From positions 75,288 through 139,287 of the forward strand of contig JBJFCD010000142.1 of the NCBI GenBank assembly GCA_051888795.1: a stretch of DNA of 64,000 nucleotides, written 5' to 3'. The notes beneath the pieces were generated by a model that was given only the letters and a program-made list of their open reading frames with translations, did no database searches and was not told where the DNA came from. Source of the stretch: MD308 sp051888795 (lineage in GTDB: Bacteria > Bacillota > Clostridia > Lachnospirales > Lachnospiraceae). Of this stretch, positions 50,252 to 58,788 are shown in pieces (within the stretch, counting starts at the first letter, position 1; each line of letters starts with the position of its first letter). A program made the translations under genes and the position numbers.

Positions 50252-50976
50252 TGAATGAACGATTTTCCAGAACAGAATTATTGATTGGGACAGATAATAT
50301 GGAGCGTCTTAAAAAATCCCGAGTAGCAGTGTTCGGTGTTGGCGGGGTAGGAGGCTATGTTGTAGAGGCTTTGGCAAGAAGTGGCGTTGGCATGCTGGAT
50401 CTGATTGATAATGACACGATTTCTGTCAGCAATATTAATCGTCAGATTATTGCAACGGAAAAGACAATAGGAAGAAGTAAAGTGGATGTGATAAAAGATC
50501 GTGTATTGGATATTAATCCAGATATTGTTGTTCAGACTTTTGAAACCTTTTTTATGCCGGATACAGCAGAACAGTTTGATTTTACCAAGTATGATTATGT
50601 GGTAGATGCCATTGATACTGTAACTGGAAAGATTGCACTGGTGATGAAGGCAGAGGAGGCGGGAACTCCAATCATAAGCTCTATGGGTGCAGGGAATAAA
50701 CTGGATCCAACTGCTTTTCAAGTGGCAGACATTTATAAAACATCGGTTTGTCCATTGGCAAAGGTGATGAGAAGAGAACTGAAAAAAAGAGGAGTCAAAA
50801 AACTGAAGGTGGTCTATTCGCAGGAGAAACCTTTAACTCCAATAGCTCCTGATGAAAAAAATGCTGAAGAACCGGCACCGGGAAGAAGGCAAATACCTGG
50901 AAGCATTGCTTTTGTCCCATCGGTGGCAGGGCTTATTATTGCAGGTGAAGTAGTGAAGGATCTGATCATGAATTGA
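50251..50976 (+). CDS. tcdA: tRNA threonylcarbamoyladenosine dehydratase
   Basis: Catalyses ATP-dependent cyclisation of t6A in tRNA to the cyclic ct6A form. The 241-aa E1-like (ThiF/HesA) protein has GVGGVGGYVVEALARSGVGMLDLIDND (nucleotide fold, about 29-55), INRQIIATEKTIGRSKVDV and DAIDTVTGKIAL. Length and motifs match TcdA (YgdL) better than ThiF or MoeB, as no zinc cysteine pairs are visible. The substrate-making enzymes TsaB, TsaD and TsaE are encoded later in this window. The start overlaps the upstream YitT gene stop. Confidence 0.9.
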   Translation: MNERFSRTELLIGTDNMERLKKSRVAVFGVGGVGGYVVEALARSGVGMLDLIDNDTISVSNINRQIIATEKTIGRSKVDVIKDRVLDINPDIVVQTFETFFMPDTAEQFDFTKYDYVVDAIDTVTGKIALVMKAEEAGTPIISSMGAGNKLDPTAFQVADIYKTSVCPLAKVMRRELKKRGVKKLKVVYSQEKPLTPIAPDEKNAEEPAPGRRQIPGSIAFVPSVAGLIIAGEVVKDLIMN

Positions 50977-51028
50977 TAAATAGAGAATAAGTTTAAAAAA
51001 CAGAAAAAGCAGGCAAAGAGGTGATGCT

Positions 51029-51916
51029 ATGAAAGTTTGGGCACCATTGAAAAAAATCAAAATAACAAATATTCTTCTCCTTACATTATCAGGAATGATC
51101 AATGCGGTAGGAGTCGCTATGTTTCTTGCACCAGTGAATTTATATGACAGTGGTATTTCCGGTACGTCTATTTTGCTTTCGCAGGTGACACCAGAATGTA
51201 TGTCATTGTCAGTGTTTCTATTAATATTAAATATTCCGTTGTTTTTGTATGGGTTAAAGAAACAGGGAATTCTTTTTACTGTTTATGCAATATATTCGGT
51301 TTCGATTTATTCTGCATCTGCATGGCTTATCACAGATATACTGCCTGTTGATGTAAGTATTGCCTCACCACTTGCAGGACAGGATCTTCTGCTGTGTGCA
51401 TTGTTTGGCGGATTTATATCTGGAGTTGGAAGCGGAATGGCAATTCGTTTTGGCGGTGCGATGGATGGAATAGAGGTTATGGCAGTTATTTTTGCAAAAA
51501 GACTAGGTATAACAGTCGGAACATTTGTGATGATGTACAATATAGTGTTATATATTATTTGCGGGATTGTGATTAACAGTTGGATTTTGCCGTTATATTC
51601 AATTGTAGCGTATGCGGCAGCCGTGAAAACGATAGACTTTGTTGTAGAAGGCTTTGACAGAGCAAAATGTGCCATGATAATCACTGTAAATCCTGATGAA
51701 ATCTGTCAGGCTCTATCAGAGGCATTTGAAAGTGGTATGACAAAAATAAGCGCAACAGGTGGCTATTCTAATGCAGAAAAAACAATGATATATTTTGTCG
51801 TCAATCGTTTTCAGATAACAAAGATGAAGGATATTGTACATGAGAAAGATCCCGCCGCTTATATTACGATTAGTGAGGTAACGGATGTGTTCTCTGCGAA
51901 TATGGAGAAATCATAG
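51029..51916 (+). CDS. YitT family membrane protein (second copy)
   Basis: A 295-aa paralogue of the first YitT protein: INAVGVAMFLAPVNLYDSGISGTSILLSQV, LNIPLFLYGLKKQGILFTVYAIYSV, GSGMAIRFGGAMDGIEVMAVIFAKRLGI and the DUF2179 part (FDRAKCAMIITVNPDEICQALSEAFESGMTKISATGGYSNAEKTMIYFVV). Similarity to the first copy is clear in layout but low in identity, so this is not a recent duplication. AGAGGTG stands upstream, and a strong terminator follows. Function unknown. Confidence 0.87.
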   Translation: MKVWAPLKKIKITNILLLTLSGMINAVGVAMFLAPVNLYDSGISGTSILLSQVTPECMSLSVFLLILNIPLFLYGLKKQGILFTVYAIYSVSIYSASAWLITDILPVDVSIASPLAGQDLLLCALFGGFISGVGSGMAIRFGGAMDGIEVMAVIFAKRLGITVGTFVMMYNIVLYIICGIVINSWILPLYSIVAYAAAVKTIDFVVEGFDRAKCAMIITVNPDEICQALSEAFESGMTKISATGGYSNAEKTMIYFVVNRFQITKMKDIVHEKDPAAYITISEVTDVFSANMEKS

Positions 51917-51926
51917 AATACATGCG

Positions 51927-51958
51927 AAAACCCGCTAGCCTTTCGGCTAACGGGTTTT
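51927..51958 (+). terminator. Intrinsic terminator after the YitT/tcdA genes
   Basis: AAAACCCG(C)TAGCC (51927-51940) and GGCTA(A)CGGGTTTT (51945-51958) pair over 13 bp with one mismatch and a TTTC loop. The stem ends in a T-run and is symmetric. Confidence 0.85.
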
Positions 51959-52000
51959 CGCTGTTATTATAGTTATCTTAAAGGAATGAGAGTAAAGTTA

Positions 52001-52061
52001 TGCATGAATGATCATGCACACTTATGAGGGGGAGATAGTGATAAGTCGTTTATCAACTATC
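52001..52061. other. Two hairpins in the 348-base gap before the LysR gene
   Basis: The gap 51917-52264 holds no gene. After the terminator there is a perfect 7-bp hairpin (TGCATGA 52001-52007, TCATGCA 52012-52018) and a second hairpin (GATAGT-GATAA at 52034-52044 with TTATC-A-ACTATC at 52050-52061, one bulged base). Neither has a T-run. They lie upstream of the predicted lysR promoter, so they could be operators or parts of a short RNA. The rest of the gap is plain A+T-rich sequence. Confidence 0.45.
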
Positions 52062-52175
52062 TGTGCTTCAGTATACAGGGAAAATGTGTCCAAATTATGT
52101 TGGAACTATAAAAGAAAAAGAAAAAATCTTAAAATCAGATTAATAAAAACGTATGGCTTTATAAAATATTATGTG

Positions 52176-52199
52176 AAATAAAAGAAAGTGTGATATAAT
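52176..52199 (+). promoter_or_regulatory. Extended -10 promoter of the LysR gene
   Basis: A TATAAT box near 52194 is preceded by TGA, giving the extended -10 form TGnTATAAT. A TGTGAA word about 16 bp upstream may be the -35. It lies about 65 bases before the lysR start. Confidence 0.5.
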
Positions 52200-52264
52200 G
52201 AGCCGAATAATAAATGTGTCTATGTAAAAAGTATAAGACAGCGGGATAATGTGAGGTGAAAGAT

Positions 52265-53209
52265 ATGACGCTGGCACAGTTAAAGTATATTATTGCAATT
52301 GCGGATACCGGATCAATGAATGAGGCGGCTAAGAAACTTTATGTCTCTCAGCCCAATCTTTCCCAGACAGTGAAAGAGCTTGAAGCGGAAATCGGAATAG
52401 AACTGTTTCGCAGAGGGAACCGTGGAGTATCGGTCACACAGGAAGGCAGAGAATTCCTGGGATATGCAAGACAGGTCACAGAACAGTATGAGTTAATAGA
52501 GTCCCGTTATGTTAAAAGGACGAATGTAAAGAAAAAATTTGGAGTTTCTATGCAGCATTATACGTTTGCAGTGAATGCATTTGTAGAAATGGTTAAACAG
52601 TTTGGAATGGATGAATATGAATTTGCCATCCGTGAGACAAAGACATATGAAGTAATTGAAGATGTAAAAACATTTCGCAGTGAAATAGGTATTCTTTATT
52701 TAAATGATTTTAACAGAAAGGTTCTGACAAAATTGTTTGAGGAATCGGGTCTGGAATTTAATCCTCTCTTAGAGTGTGGAATCTATGTTTATATATGTAA
52801 AGAACATCCGCTGGCAGAGAAAGATGAGATTACGATTGAAGAGTTAGAAGATTATCCATGTCTTGCGTTTGAACAGGGAAATTATAATTCGTTTTATTTT
52901 TCTGAAGAGGTATTAAGCACCTATGCTTACAAGAGACTGATCAGGGCAAATGATCGTGCTACACTTCTGAATCTGATGGTTGGCTTGAATGCGTATACGC
53001 TATGCAGTGGAATTATCTGTGAAGGGCTGAATGGAGAACAATTCTGTGCTGTTAAACTGAAGTCAGATGACAGAATGACAATAGGTTATCTGAAAAGAAA
53101 GGGCGTGACATTAAGTCCGTTGGGAGAAAAATATGTAGAGGAAATTAAAAAATTCCGTGCGATGGATACTGTTTGTATTGAAGATAATTTAGAAGATCAT
53201 AACATGTAA
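52265..53209 (+). CDS. LysR family transcriptional regulator
   Basis: A 314-aa regulator. The N-terminal winged helix-turn-helix domain is clear (LAQLKYIIAIADTGSMNEAAKKLYVSQPNLSQTVKELEAEIGIELFRRGNRG, about 3-55). The co-inducer domain (about 90-300) follows. ATG 52265 has GAGGTG seven bases upstream and is chosen over GTG 52256. The gene sits just upstream of O-acetylhomoserine sulfhydrylase in the same direction, with a terminator between, so a role in sulfur amino acid control is plausible but not shown. Confidence 0.88.
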   Translation: MTLAQLKYIIAIADTGSMNEAAKKLYVSQPNLSQTVKELEAEIGIELFRRGNRGVSVTQEGREFLGYARQVTEQYELIESRYVKRTNVKKKFGVSMQHYTFAVNAFVEMVKQFGMDEYEFAIRETKTYEVIEDVKTFRSEIGILYLNDFNRKVLTKLFEESGLEFNPLLECGIYVYICKEHPLAEKDEITIEELEDYPCLAFEQGNYNSFYFSEEVLSTYAYKRLIRANDRATLLNLMVGLNAYTLCSGIICEGLNGEQFCAVKLKSDDRMTIGYLKRKGVTLSPLGEKYVEEIKKFRAMDTVCIEDNLEDHNM

Positions 53210-53232
53210 GATTAATATAATAGGAATGGGGA

Positions 53233-53280
53233 AATAAGGCGTTTGCTATAAGATTTGGTTATAGCTGGCGTCTTATTTTA
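53233..53280 (+). terminator. Terminator after the LysR gene
   Basis: A long stem in which AATAAGGCG-TTTGCTATAA (53233-53251) pairs with TTATAGCTGG-CGTCTTATT (53259-53277), with some G-U pairs and a mismatch, followed by TTTTA. Confidence 0.65.
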
Positions 53281-53284
53281 CATA

Positions 53285-53314
53285 TTGGACAAATGAAAAA
53301 TATAGTATTATGAT
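53285..53314 (+). promoter_or_regulatory. Promoter of the O-acetylhomoserine sulfhydrylase gene
   Basis: TTGGAC (53285-53290) and TATGAT (53309-53314) with an 18-bp spacer, about 55 bases before the coding start. Confidence 0.6.
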
Positions 53315-53317
53315 AAA

Positions 53318-53334
53318 CCTATCAAACAGATAGG
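53318..53334. promoter_or_regulatory. Inverted repeat at the expected transcription start of metY
   Basis: CCTATC (53318-53323) and GATAGG (53329-53334) flank AAACA, starting four bases after the -10 box. The position would let a bound protein block transcription start. No S-box (SAM riboswitch) features are present in this leader. Confidence 0.45.
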
Positions 53335-53367
53335 AAAACAATTTTATAGATAAAGGAGAGATTGATC

Positions 53368-54675
53368 ATGAGTAAAAAAACAAGAGCAGAAAGAGAATTT
53401 AAATTTGAAACATTACAGTTACACGTAGGACAGGAAACAGCAGATCCGGTTACGGATGCAAGGGCAGTGCCGATTTATCAGACTTCATCTTATGTATTCC
53501 ATAACAGTGACCATGCAGCAGCACGTTTTGGACTGGCAGATGCAGGTAATATTTACGGAAGACTTACAAATCCGACAGAGGATGTGTTTGAGAAGAGAAT
53601 TGCAGCACTGGAAGGTGGTGTTGCAGCACTTGCAGTAGCATCCGGAGCAGCAGCGATTACATACACGATTGAGAATCTCGCACAAAACGGTGATCATATT
53701 GTATCAGCAAAGAACATATATGGTGGTTCATATAATTTACTGGAACATACACTTCCACAGTATGGGATTACTACTACATTTGTAGATATTTTTGATTATG
53801 ATGCAGTTGAGGCTGCTATTCAGGAAAATACAAAAGCAATTTTTATTGAAACATTGGGAAATCCGAATTCCGACGTTGTTGATATCGAAAAAATTGCAAA
53901 TATCGCACATGCACATAAGATACCACTTGTGATCGATAATACATTTGCAACTCCATATCTGGTTCGCCCGATTGAATATGGCGCTGACATTGTAGTGCAT
54001 TCAGCAACAAAATTTATCGGTGGTCATGGAACAACAATTGGTGGAGTTATTATTGACAGTGGAAAATTCGACTGGGAAGCTTCCGGAAAATTCCCGTCAC
54101 TTACAGAGCCTAATCCGAGCTATCACGGAATCAGCTTTACTAAGGCAGTGGGACCGGCAGCATTTGTAACAAAGATTCGTGCGATTCTTCTTCGCGATAC
54201 TGGTGCAACACTTTCACCATTCCATGCATTTTTCTTCCTTCAGGGACTTGAAACTCTGTCTTTAAGAGTTGAACGTCATGTGGAGAATGCATTAAAAGTA
54301 GTAGAATATCTGAACAATCATCCACAAGTGGAAGCAGTACATCATCCATCAGTAACAGAAGATGAAAGCCAGAAAGAACTGTATGCGAAATATTTCCCGA
54401 ACGGTGGAGGCTCTATCTTTACTTTTGAGATTAAAGGAGATGCACAGAAAGCAAAAGATTTTATCGATAATCTGGAATTATTCTCCTTACTTGCAAATGT
54501 GGCAGATGTAAAATCACTGGTAATCCATCCGGCATCTACAACTCATTCACAGCTTAATGAAGAGGAACTGTTAGATCAGGGAATCAAACCAAACACAATC
54601 CGTCTGTCAATAGGTACAGAAAATATTGATGATATAATCGAAGATTTGGAAGAAGCATTTAAAGCAGTAAAGTAA
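53368..54675 (+). CDS. metY: O-acetylhomoserine sulfhydrylase
   Basis: A PLP enzyme that makes homocysteine (or methionine) from O-acetylhomoserine and sulfide or methanethiol. The 435-aa protein is the usual length for MetY, longer than MetB or MetC. It has FETLQLHVGQETADPVTDARAVPIYQTSSYVF, GNIYGRLTNPTEDVFEKRIAALEGG, FIETLGNPNSDV, the PLP lysine in VVHSATKFIGGHG and the C-terminal HPASTTHSQLNEEEL. ATG 53368 has AAGGAG upstream; the TTG at 53362 is less likely. Monocistronic, with its own promoter and a strong shared terminator. Confidence 0.93.
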   Translation: MSKKTRAEREFKFETLQLHVGQETADPVTDARAVPIYQTSSYVFHNSDHAAARFGLADAGNIYGRLTNPTEDVFEKRIAALEGGVAALAVASGAAAITYTIENLAQNGDHIVSAKNIYGGSYNLLEHTLPQYGITTTFVDIFDYDAVEAAIQENTKAIFIETLGNPNSDVVDIEKIANIAHAHKIPLVIDNTFATPYLVRPIEYGADIVVHSATKFIGGHGTTIGGVIIDSGKFDWEASGKFPSLTEPNPSYHGISFTKAVGPAAFVTKIRAILLRDTGATLSPFHAFFFLQGLETLSLRVERHVENALKVVEYLNNHPQVEAVHHPSVTEDESQKELYAKYFPNGGGSIFTFEIKGDAQKAKDFIDNLELFSLLANVADVKSLVIHPASTTHSQLNEEELLDQGIKPNTIRLSIGTENIDDIIEDLEEAFKAVK

Positions 54676-54698
54676 AATAACTTATTGTTGGAAAAATT

Positions 54699-54748
54699 AA
54701 GAGGACATCCCAAAGTTATAAAATAACTCGGGGGATGTCCTCTTTTAA
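54699..54748. terminator. Bidirectional terminator between metY and murI
   Basis: A perfect 13-bp outer stem (AAGAGGACATCCC 54699-54711, GGGATGTCCTCTT 54732-54744) with an inner AGTTAT/ATAACT stem. T-run on the right and A-run on the left serve both convergent genes; the murI stop codon lies at its right edge. Confidence 0.85.
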
Positions 54749-55566
54749 TATTCTTCAATATTTACATACTGAGTTTTTGTTACGTCATATGGTAAAATGG
54801 AGTTTGCAAATGCAGTGAATTTTTCAGCAGCATCACTCACATAAAATTCGTATGTCCCTGGAAGATCTGAGGAATTTGCAAGGTTTTCATTTTCTAAAAT
54901 CGCCTTTAAATCCATGGCAGTTTCGTAAGCTGGATTTACAATATGTACTTGCTCTCCGAAATATGCCATAATCCGGGAACGCAAAAGAGGATAGTGAGTA
55001 CAGCCTAAGATCATTGTATCAATATCGGTAGATTTCATATCGGAAAGATAGATATCAATAAATTGATCCGTAATCGGGTGCTTTGCAAATCCTTCTTCAA
55101 CTAACGGTACGAAAAGCGGACAAGGTTTCCCGATAACAGATGCTTCTGGAAGCAAGGATTTGATGACCTTTGTATATGTTTCGCTGTGGATGGTTGCTTC
55201 AGTGGCAATTACTCCGATCTTTCCGTTACGCGTTTCATTTACCGCTGCTCTTGCACCGGGTACAATCACACCGATAATCGGAATATCAATTTCTCTTTGA
55301 ACAGTTTCGAGCGCCAGTGCACTGGCTGTATTACAGGCAATTACGATTGCCTTTACTTCTTTTGTTTTTAAAAACCGGATAATTTGTCTGGAAAACCGGA
55401 TGATAGTATTTTTTGATTTGCTTCCGTAGGGAACGCGTGCGGTGTCTCCGAAATACACGACATTTTCGTTCGGGAGCTGCCGCATAATCTCTCTGGCAAC
55501 GGTCAGACCGCCCACACCGGAATCAAATACACCAATAGGTGCTTCTGTCTTGGTATGAATCTTCAC
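54745..55566 (-). CDS. murI: Glutamate racemase
   Basis: Converts L- to D-glutamate for peptidoglycan. The 273-aa protein has the family motifs IGVFDSGVGGLTVAREI, YFGDTARVPYGSKS, AIVIACNTASALAL (first catalytic Cys) and MILGCTHYPLLR (second catalytic Cys). Length is typical. The start is a GTG at 55566 with AAGGAG eight bases upstream; the longer frame to 55629 runs through the promoter and is rejected. Monocistronic, reverse strand. Confidence 0.95.
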   Translation of the reverse strand: MKIHTKTEAPIGVFDSGVGGLTVAREIMRQLPNENVVYFGDTARVPYGSKSKNTIIRFSRQIIRFLKTKEVKAIVIACNTASALALETVQREIDIPIIGVIVPGARAAVNETRNGKIGVIATEATIHSETYTKVIKSLLPEASVIGKPCPLFVPLVEEGFAKHPITDQFIDIYLSDMKSTDIDTMILGCTHYPLLRSRIMAYFGEQVHIVNPAYETAMDLKAILENENLANSSDLPGTYEFYVSDAAEKFTAFANSILPYDVTKTQYVNIEEY

Positions 55567-55600
55567 AATAATATCTCCTTTTTTATTATACTCCGTTCTC

Positions 55601-55629
55601 ATTGTAGCGTTATTGGAAAAGCTTTTCAA
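55601..55629 (-). promoter_or_regulatory. Promoter of murI (reverse strand)
   Basis: On the reverse strand TTGAAA (55629-55624) and TACAAT (55606-55601) with a 17-bp spacer, about 35 bases before the GTG start. Confidence 0.6.
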
Positions 55630-55736
55630 GTGTTTAATTATTTAAGTAAGAACGTTAAAAAGAAAAATAGTAATGCGGTTTAGAGCAGGAAATGTTATAA
55701 TAAAAAGTAATTAAAACCATGAGGAGGAAACAAGGT

Positions 55737-56246
55737 ATGTCAAATATTATTTATCGCAGAGCACAGGAAAGTGACGCGCAGAAAATTGTGGATTTTTATA
55801 ATTTTGTAGGGGGAGAGACAAGTTATCTCAGTTTTGAAAAAGATGAATATCCATTGGATGTTGAGGCGCAGATTGAATCGATCCGTGCACTGGAAGGCAA
55901 CCAGACTAATATTATGTTAATGGCTATGGATGGAGAAGAGATTGCCGGAATTGCTACAATTAATTCCACCCATAAGATAAAAGCAAGACATGATGGAGAG
56001 CTTGGCATTGTTGTAGCGAAGAAGTATCAGGGTCAGGGAATCGGTACGGAATTGATCAGACAGCTGATTGAATGGGCAAGAGGAAATGGCGTTACAACGA
56101 GAATCAGTCTGGATACCCGCGCAGATAATGTGAAAGCAGTAGAGTTGTATATGAAATTTGGGTTTATTGTGGAAGGATGTCGAAAAAACTCCACTTTGTT
56201 GGATGGAAAGTACTATGATCTGTATGTGATGGGTATGATGTTGTAA
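55737..56246 (+). CDS. GNAT family N-acetyltransferase
   Basis: A 169-aa acetyltransferase with the acetyl-CoA motif A (LGIVVAKKYQGQGIGTELIRQLIEWARG, near residues 88-115) and a C-terminal GFIVEGCRKNSTLLDGKYYDLYVMGMML. The C-terminal part resembles RimJ/RimL-like and PhnO-like enzymes; the substrate is unknown. ATG 55737 has AGGAGG at 55722-55727. It is followed by the cysteine-desulfidase-like gene after 11 bases, so they are probably cotranscribed. Confidence 0.87.
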   Translation: MSNIIYRRAQESDAQKIVDFYNFVGGETSYLSFEKDEYPLDVEAQIESIRALEGNQTNIMLMAMDGEEIAGIATINSTHKIKARHDGELGIVVAKKYQGQGIGTELIRQLIEWARGNGVTTRISLDTRADNVKAVELYMKFGFIVEGCRKNSTLLDGKYYDLYVMGMML

Positions 56247-56257
56247 GGAGAATTAGT

Positions 56258-57535
56258 ATGGAAAAGACAGATGTGAAATATAATGCATATGTTCAGATAT
56301 TAAAAGAAGAATTAGTACCTGCCATGGGTTGTACAGAGCCGATTGCGCTTGCTTATGCAGCGGCAAAAGCGAGAGAAATTCTCGGGTGTATTCCAGATAA
56401 GGTGGAGATTGGCGCCAGTGGAAGCATTATTAAAAATGTAAAGAGTGTCATTGTTCCGAATACCAATCATCTTAAAGGAATTCCTGCGGCAGCGACAGCT
56501 GGAATTATTGCCGGAAAGCCGGAAAAGGAGCTGGAAGTTATTGCAGAAGTATCTGAGAGAGAGATCGCGCAGATGGTAGAATTCCTGCAAAATGTGCCGA
56601 TTTCTGTTGAGCATATTGATAATGGAATCACATTTGATATTATTGTTACCGTTAGAAAAGGCGACTCATACGCAAGAGTCAGAATTGCAAATTATCACAC
56701 GAATATTGTGCTTGTTGAGAAAAATGGTGAGGTTCTTGTTGAAATTCCTGTCGAAGGAGAAAATGAGGAAGGTCTTACAGACAGAAGCCTTTTAAATATG
56801 GAGGATATCTGGGATTTTGTTAATTCGGTGGATATCGAGGATATTCGGGAGGTTATCGGACGCCAGATTGAGTACAATACGGCAATTGCCAAAGAAGGTC
56901 TGCGCGGAGATTACGGTGCAAATATCGGAAACGTACTTTTAAAAACATATGGTGATGATGTGCGGACAAGAGCGAAGGCTATGGCAGCAGCAGGTTCTGA
57001 TGCCAGAATGAATGGCTGTGAATTACCTGTAATCATTAATGCGGGAAGTGGAAATCAGGGTATGACATGCTCTCTTCCGGTTCTGGAGTATGCAAAAGAA
57101 TACAATTCAGGGGAAGAAAAAACTTATCGGGCACTGGCACTTTCTAATCTGACGGCGATTCACCAGAAGACAGGTATCGGAAGATTATCGGCATATTGTG
57201 GTGCAGTAAGTGCCGGAGCGGCAGCCGGTGCCGGGATTGCATATCTTTGTGGTGGCGGATATCAGGAAATTATTCATACAGTTGTCAATGCACTTGCAAT
57301 TGTATCAGGTATGGTCTGCGACGGAGCAAAAGCGTCCTGTGCGGCAAAGATCGCAGCTTCTGTAGATGCCGGAATTCTCGGATATAATATGTTCCTTCAA
57401 GGACAGCAGTTCTATGCAGGAGACGGAATTGTAACCAAGGGTGTTGAGGCAACGATACATAATATCGGACGTCTCGGAAAAGACGGTATGAGAGAAACAA
57501 ATGAAGAGATTATCAAGATGATGATAGAAGAATAA
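56258..57535 (+). CDS. UPF0597 / L-cysteine desulfidase-like (serine dehydratase alpha family) protein
   Basis: A 425-aa protein of the CyuA (YhaM)/CdsB family, which breaks L-cysteine to pyruvate, ammonia and sulfide with an Fe-S cluster. The conserved Cys25 lies in VPAMGCTEPIALAYA. Other candidate cluster ligands are in SAYCGAVSAGAAAGAG and MVCDGAKASCAAK. The motifs ASGSIIKNVKSVIVPNT and INAGSGNQGMTCSLPV are typical. It is a cytoplasmic protein with no membrane segment. A sulfide- or cysteine-related role is supported by the nearby metY, but cysteine as the true substrate is from family knowledge, not shown here. Confidence 0.85.
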   Translation: MEKTDVKYNAYVQILKEELVPAMGCTEPIALAYAAAKAREILGCIPDKVEIGASGSIIKNVKSVIVPNTNHLKGIPAAATAGIIAGKPEKELEVIAEVSEREIAQMVEFLQNVPISVEHIDNGITFDIIVTVRKGDSYARVRIANYHTNIVLVEKNGEVLVEIPVEGENEEGLTDRSLLNMEDIWDFVNSVDIEDIREVIGRQIEYNTAIAKEGLRGDYGANIGNVLLKTYGDDVRTRAKAMAAAGSDARMNGCELPVIINAGSGNQGMTCSLPVLEYAKEYNSGEEKTYRALALSNLTAIHQKTGIGRLSAYCGAVSAGAAAGAGIAYLCGGGYQEIIHTVVNALAIVSGMVCDGAKASCAAKIAASVDAGILGYNMFLQGQQFYAGDGIVTKGVEATIHNIGRLGKDGMRETNEEIIKMMIEE

Positions 57536-57583
57536 GGCTTAGATAGAATTGGACATAAAATGATTCAGGAGGATATGGATTTC

Positions 57584-58714
57584 ATGGAAAAATCTAAAGT
57601 TTATTATACAGATTTCAGGGCAAAAGCAGGGGAAGGACTTCCGACAAAGCTGAAGCGACTGATAAAAGCAGCAGGCATTGAACAGATTGACATGGAAAAT
57701 AAATTTGTAGCCATCAAGATGCATTTTGGAGAGCTGGGTAATATCAGTTTTTTGCGACCGAATTATGCAAAAGCAGTAGCAGACGTTGTAAAAGAGCTGG
57801 GCGGAAAGCCATTTCTTACAGATTGTAATACACTCTATCCGGGAAGCCGTAAAAATGCGTTGGAGCATTTGTACTGTGCATGGGAAAATGGATTTACTCC
57901 TATGACTGTAGGATGTCCGATTTTAATCGGAGACGGACTGAAGGGGACAGATGATATTGAAGTTCCGGTCATTGGAGGAGAGTACATTGAAAAAGCAAAG
58001 ATCGGACGTGCGGTTATGGATGCGGATATTTTTATCAGTCTGACTCATTTTAAAGGTCATGAGACGACAGGATTCGGCGGAACCATTAAAAATATCGGTA
58101 TGGGATGTGGTTCTCGTGCAGGTAAAAAAGAACAGCATAATAACGGAAAACCGACGATCAATCAGGATGTCTGTCGAGGATGCCGTCTGTGCATGAGAGA
58201 ATGTGCAAATGCCGGTCTGGTGTTTGATGATGAAAAGAAAAAGATGTCCGTAGATACTGATCACTGTGTGGGATGCGGCAGATGTATCGGCGCATGTAAT
58301 TTTGACGCGATTGCATTTGAAGACAGTGCAGCGACAAAAGTACTGAATTGCCGCATGGCTGAATATACGAAAGCGGTTGTAGACGGCAGACCAAATTTCC
58401 ATATTTCACTGATTGTTGATGTGTCACCAAACTGTGACTGTCATCCGGAAAATGATGCGCCAATCTTACCCAATATTGGAATGTTTGCTTCTTTTGATCC
58501 GTTGGCTCTTGATCAGGCATGCGCGGATGCGTGTCTGAAAGCAACTCCTCTTCCGAACAGTCAGCTTACTGACAATATGAGGAGAGAAGATTTCTGTGAT
58601 CACCATGATCATTTTGAAAATACGACAGTTAATTCGGAATATAAGACTTGTCTTGCACATGCAGAAAAGATAGGTCTCGGAAGCAGACAGTACGAGCTTG
58701 AAACAATAAGATAA
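57584..58714 (+). CDS. DUF362 protein with two 4Fe-4S clusters
   Basis: A 376-aa cytoplasmic protein. The DUF362 core (about 1-185 and 235-370) has KFVAIKMHFGELGNISFLRP, DADIFISLTHFKGHETTGFGGTIKNIGMGC and FDPLALDQACADACLK. Inserted in it is a bacterial ferredoxin domain with two typical cluster motifs: CRGCRLCMRECANAG and CVGCGRCIGACNFDAI. The family is common in strict anaerobes, and its reaction is unknown. Of three possible ATGs, 57584 has AGGAGG at a workable distance and starts at the family's usual beginning (SKVYYTDFR). It lies about 50 bases after the UPF0597 gene. Confidence 0.88.
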   Translation: MEKSKVYYTDFRAKAGEGLPTKLKRLIKAAGIEQIDMENKFVAIKMHFGELGNISFLRPNYAKAVADVVKELGGKPFLTDCNTLYPGSRKNALEHLYCAWENGFTPMTVGCPILIGDGLKGTDDIEVPVIGGEYIEKAKIGRAVMDADIFISLTHFKGHETTGFGGTIKNIGMGCGSRAGKKEQHNNGKPTINQDVCRGCRLCMRECANAGLVFDDEKKKMSVDTDHCVGCGRCIGACNFDAIAFEDSAATKVLNCRMAEYTKAVVDGRPNFHISLIVDVSPNCDCHPENDAPILPNIGMFASFDPLALDQACADACLKATPLPNSQLTDNMRREDFCDHHDHFENTTVNSEYKTCLAHAEKIGLGSRQYELETIR

Positions 58715-58733
58715 TATGAAAAGAGACTTAAAA

Positions 58734-58767
58734 ACAGGAGCCATGGTGATTCATGACTCCTGTACTT
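58734..58767. terminator. Terminator between the DUF362 and VOC genes
   Basis: ACAGGAG-C-CATG (58734-58745) pairs with CATG-A-CTCCTGT (58752-58763), 11 bp with one mismatch and a 6-base loop, followed by ACTTTTATG. It lies between two convergent genes. Confidence 0.7.
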
Positions 58768-58788
58768 TTATGATAGCATTTATAAATA

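Noticed and set aside
53233..53334. A SAM riboswitch before metY
   Set aside because: The gap is filled by the lysR terminator, a promoter and a short leader of about 50 bases; the S-box core elements are absent.
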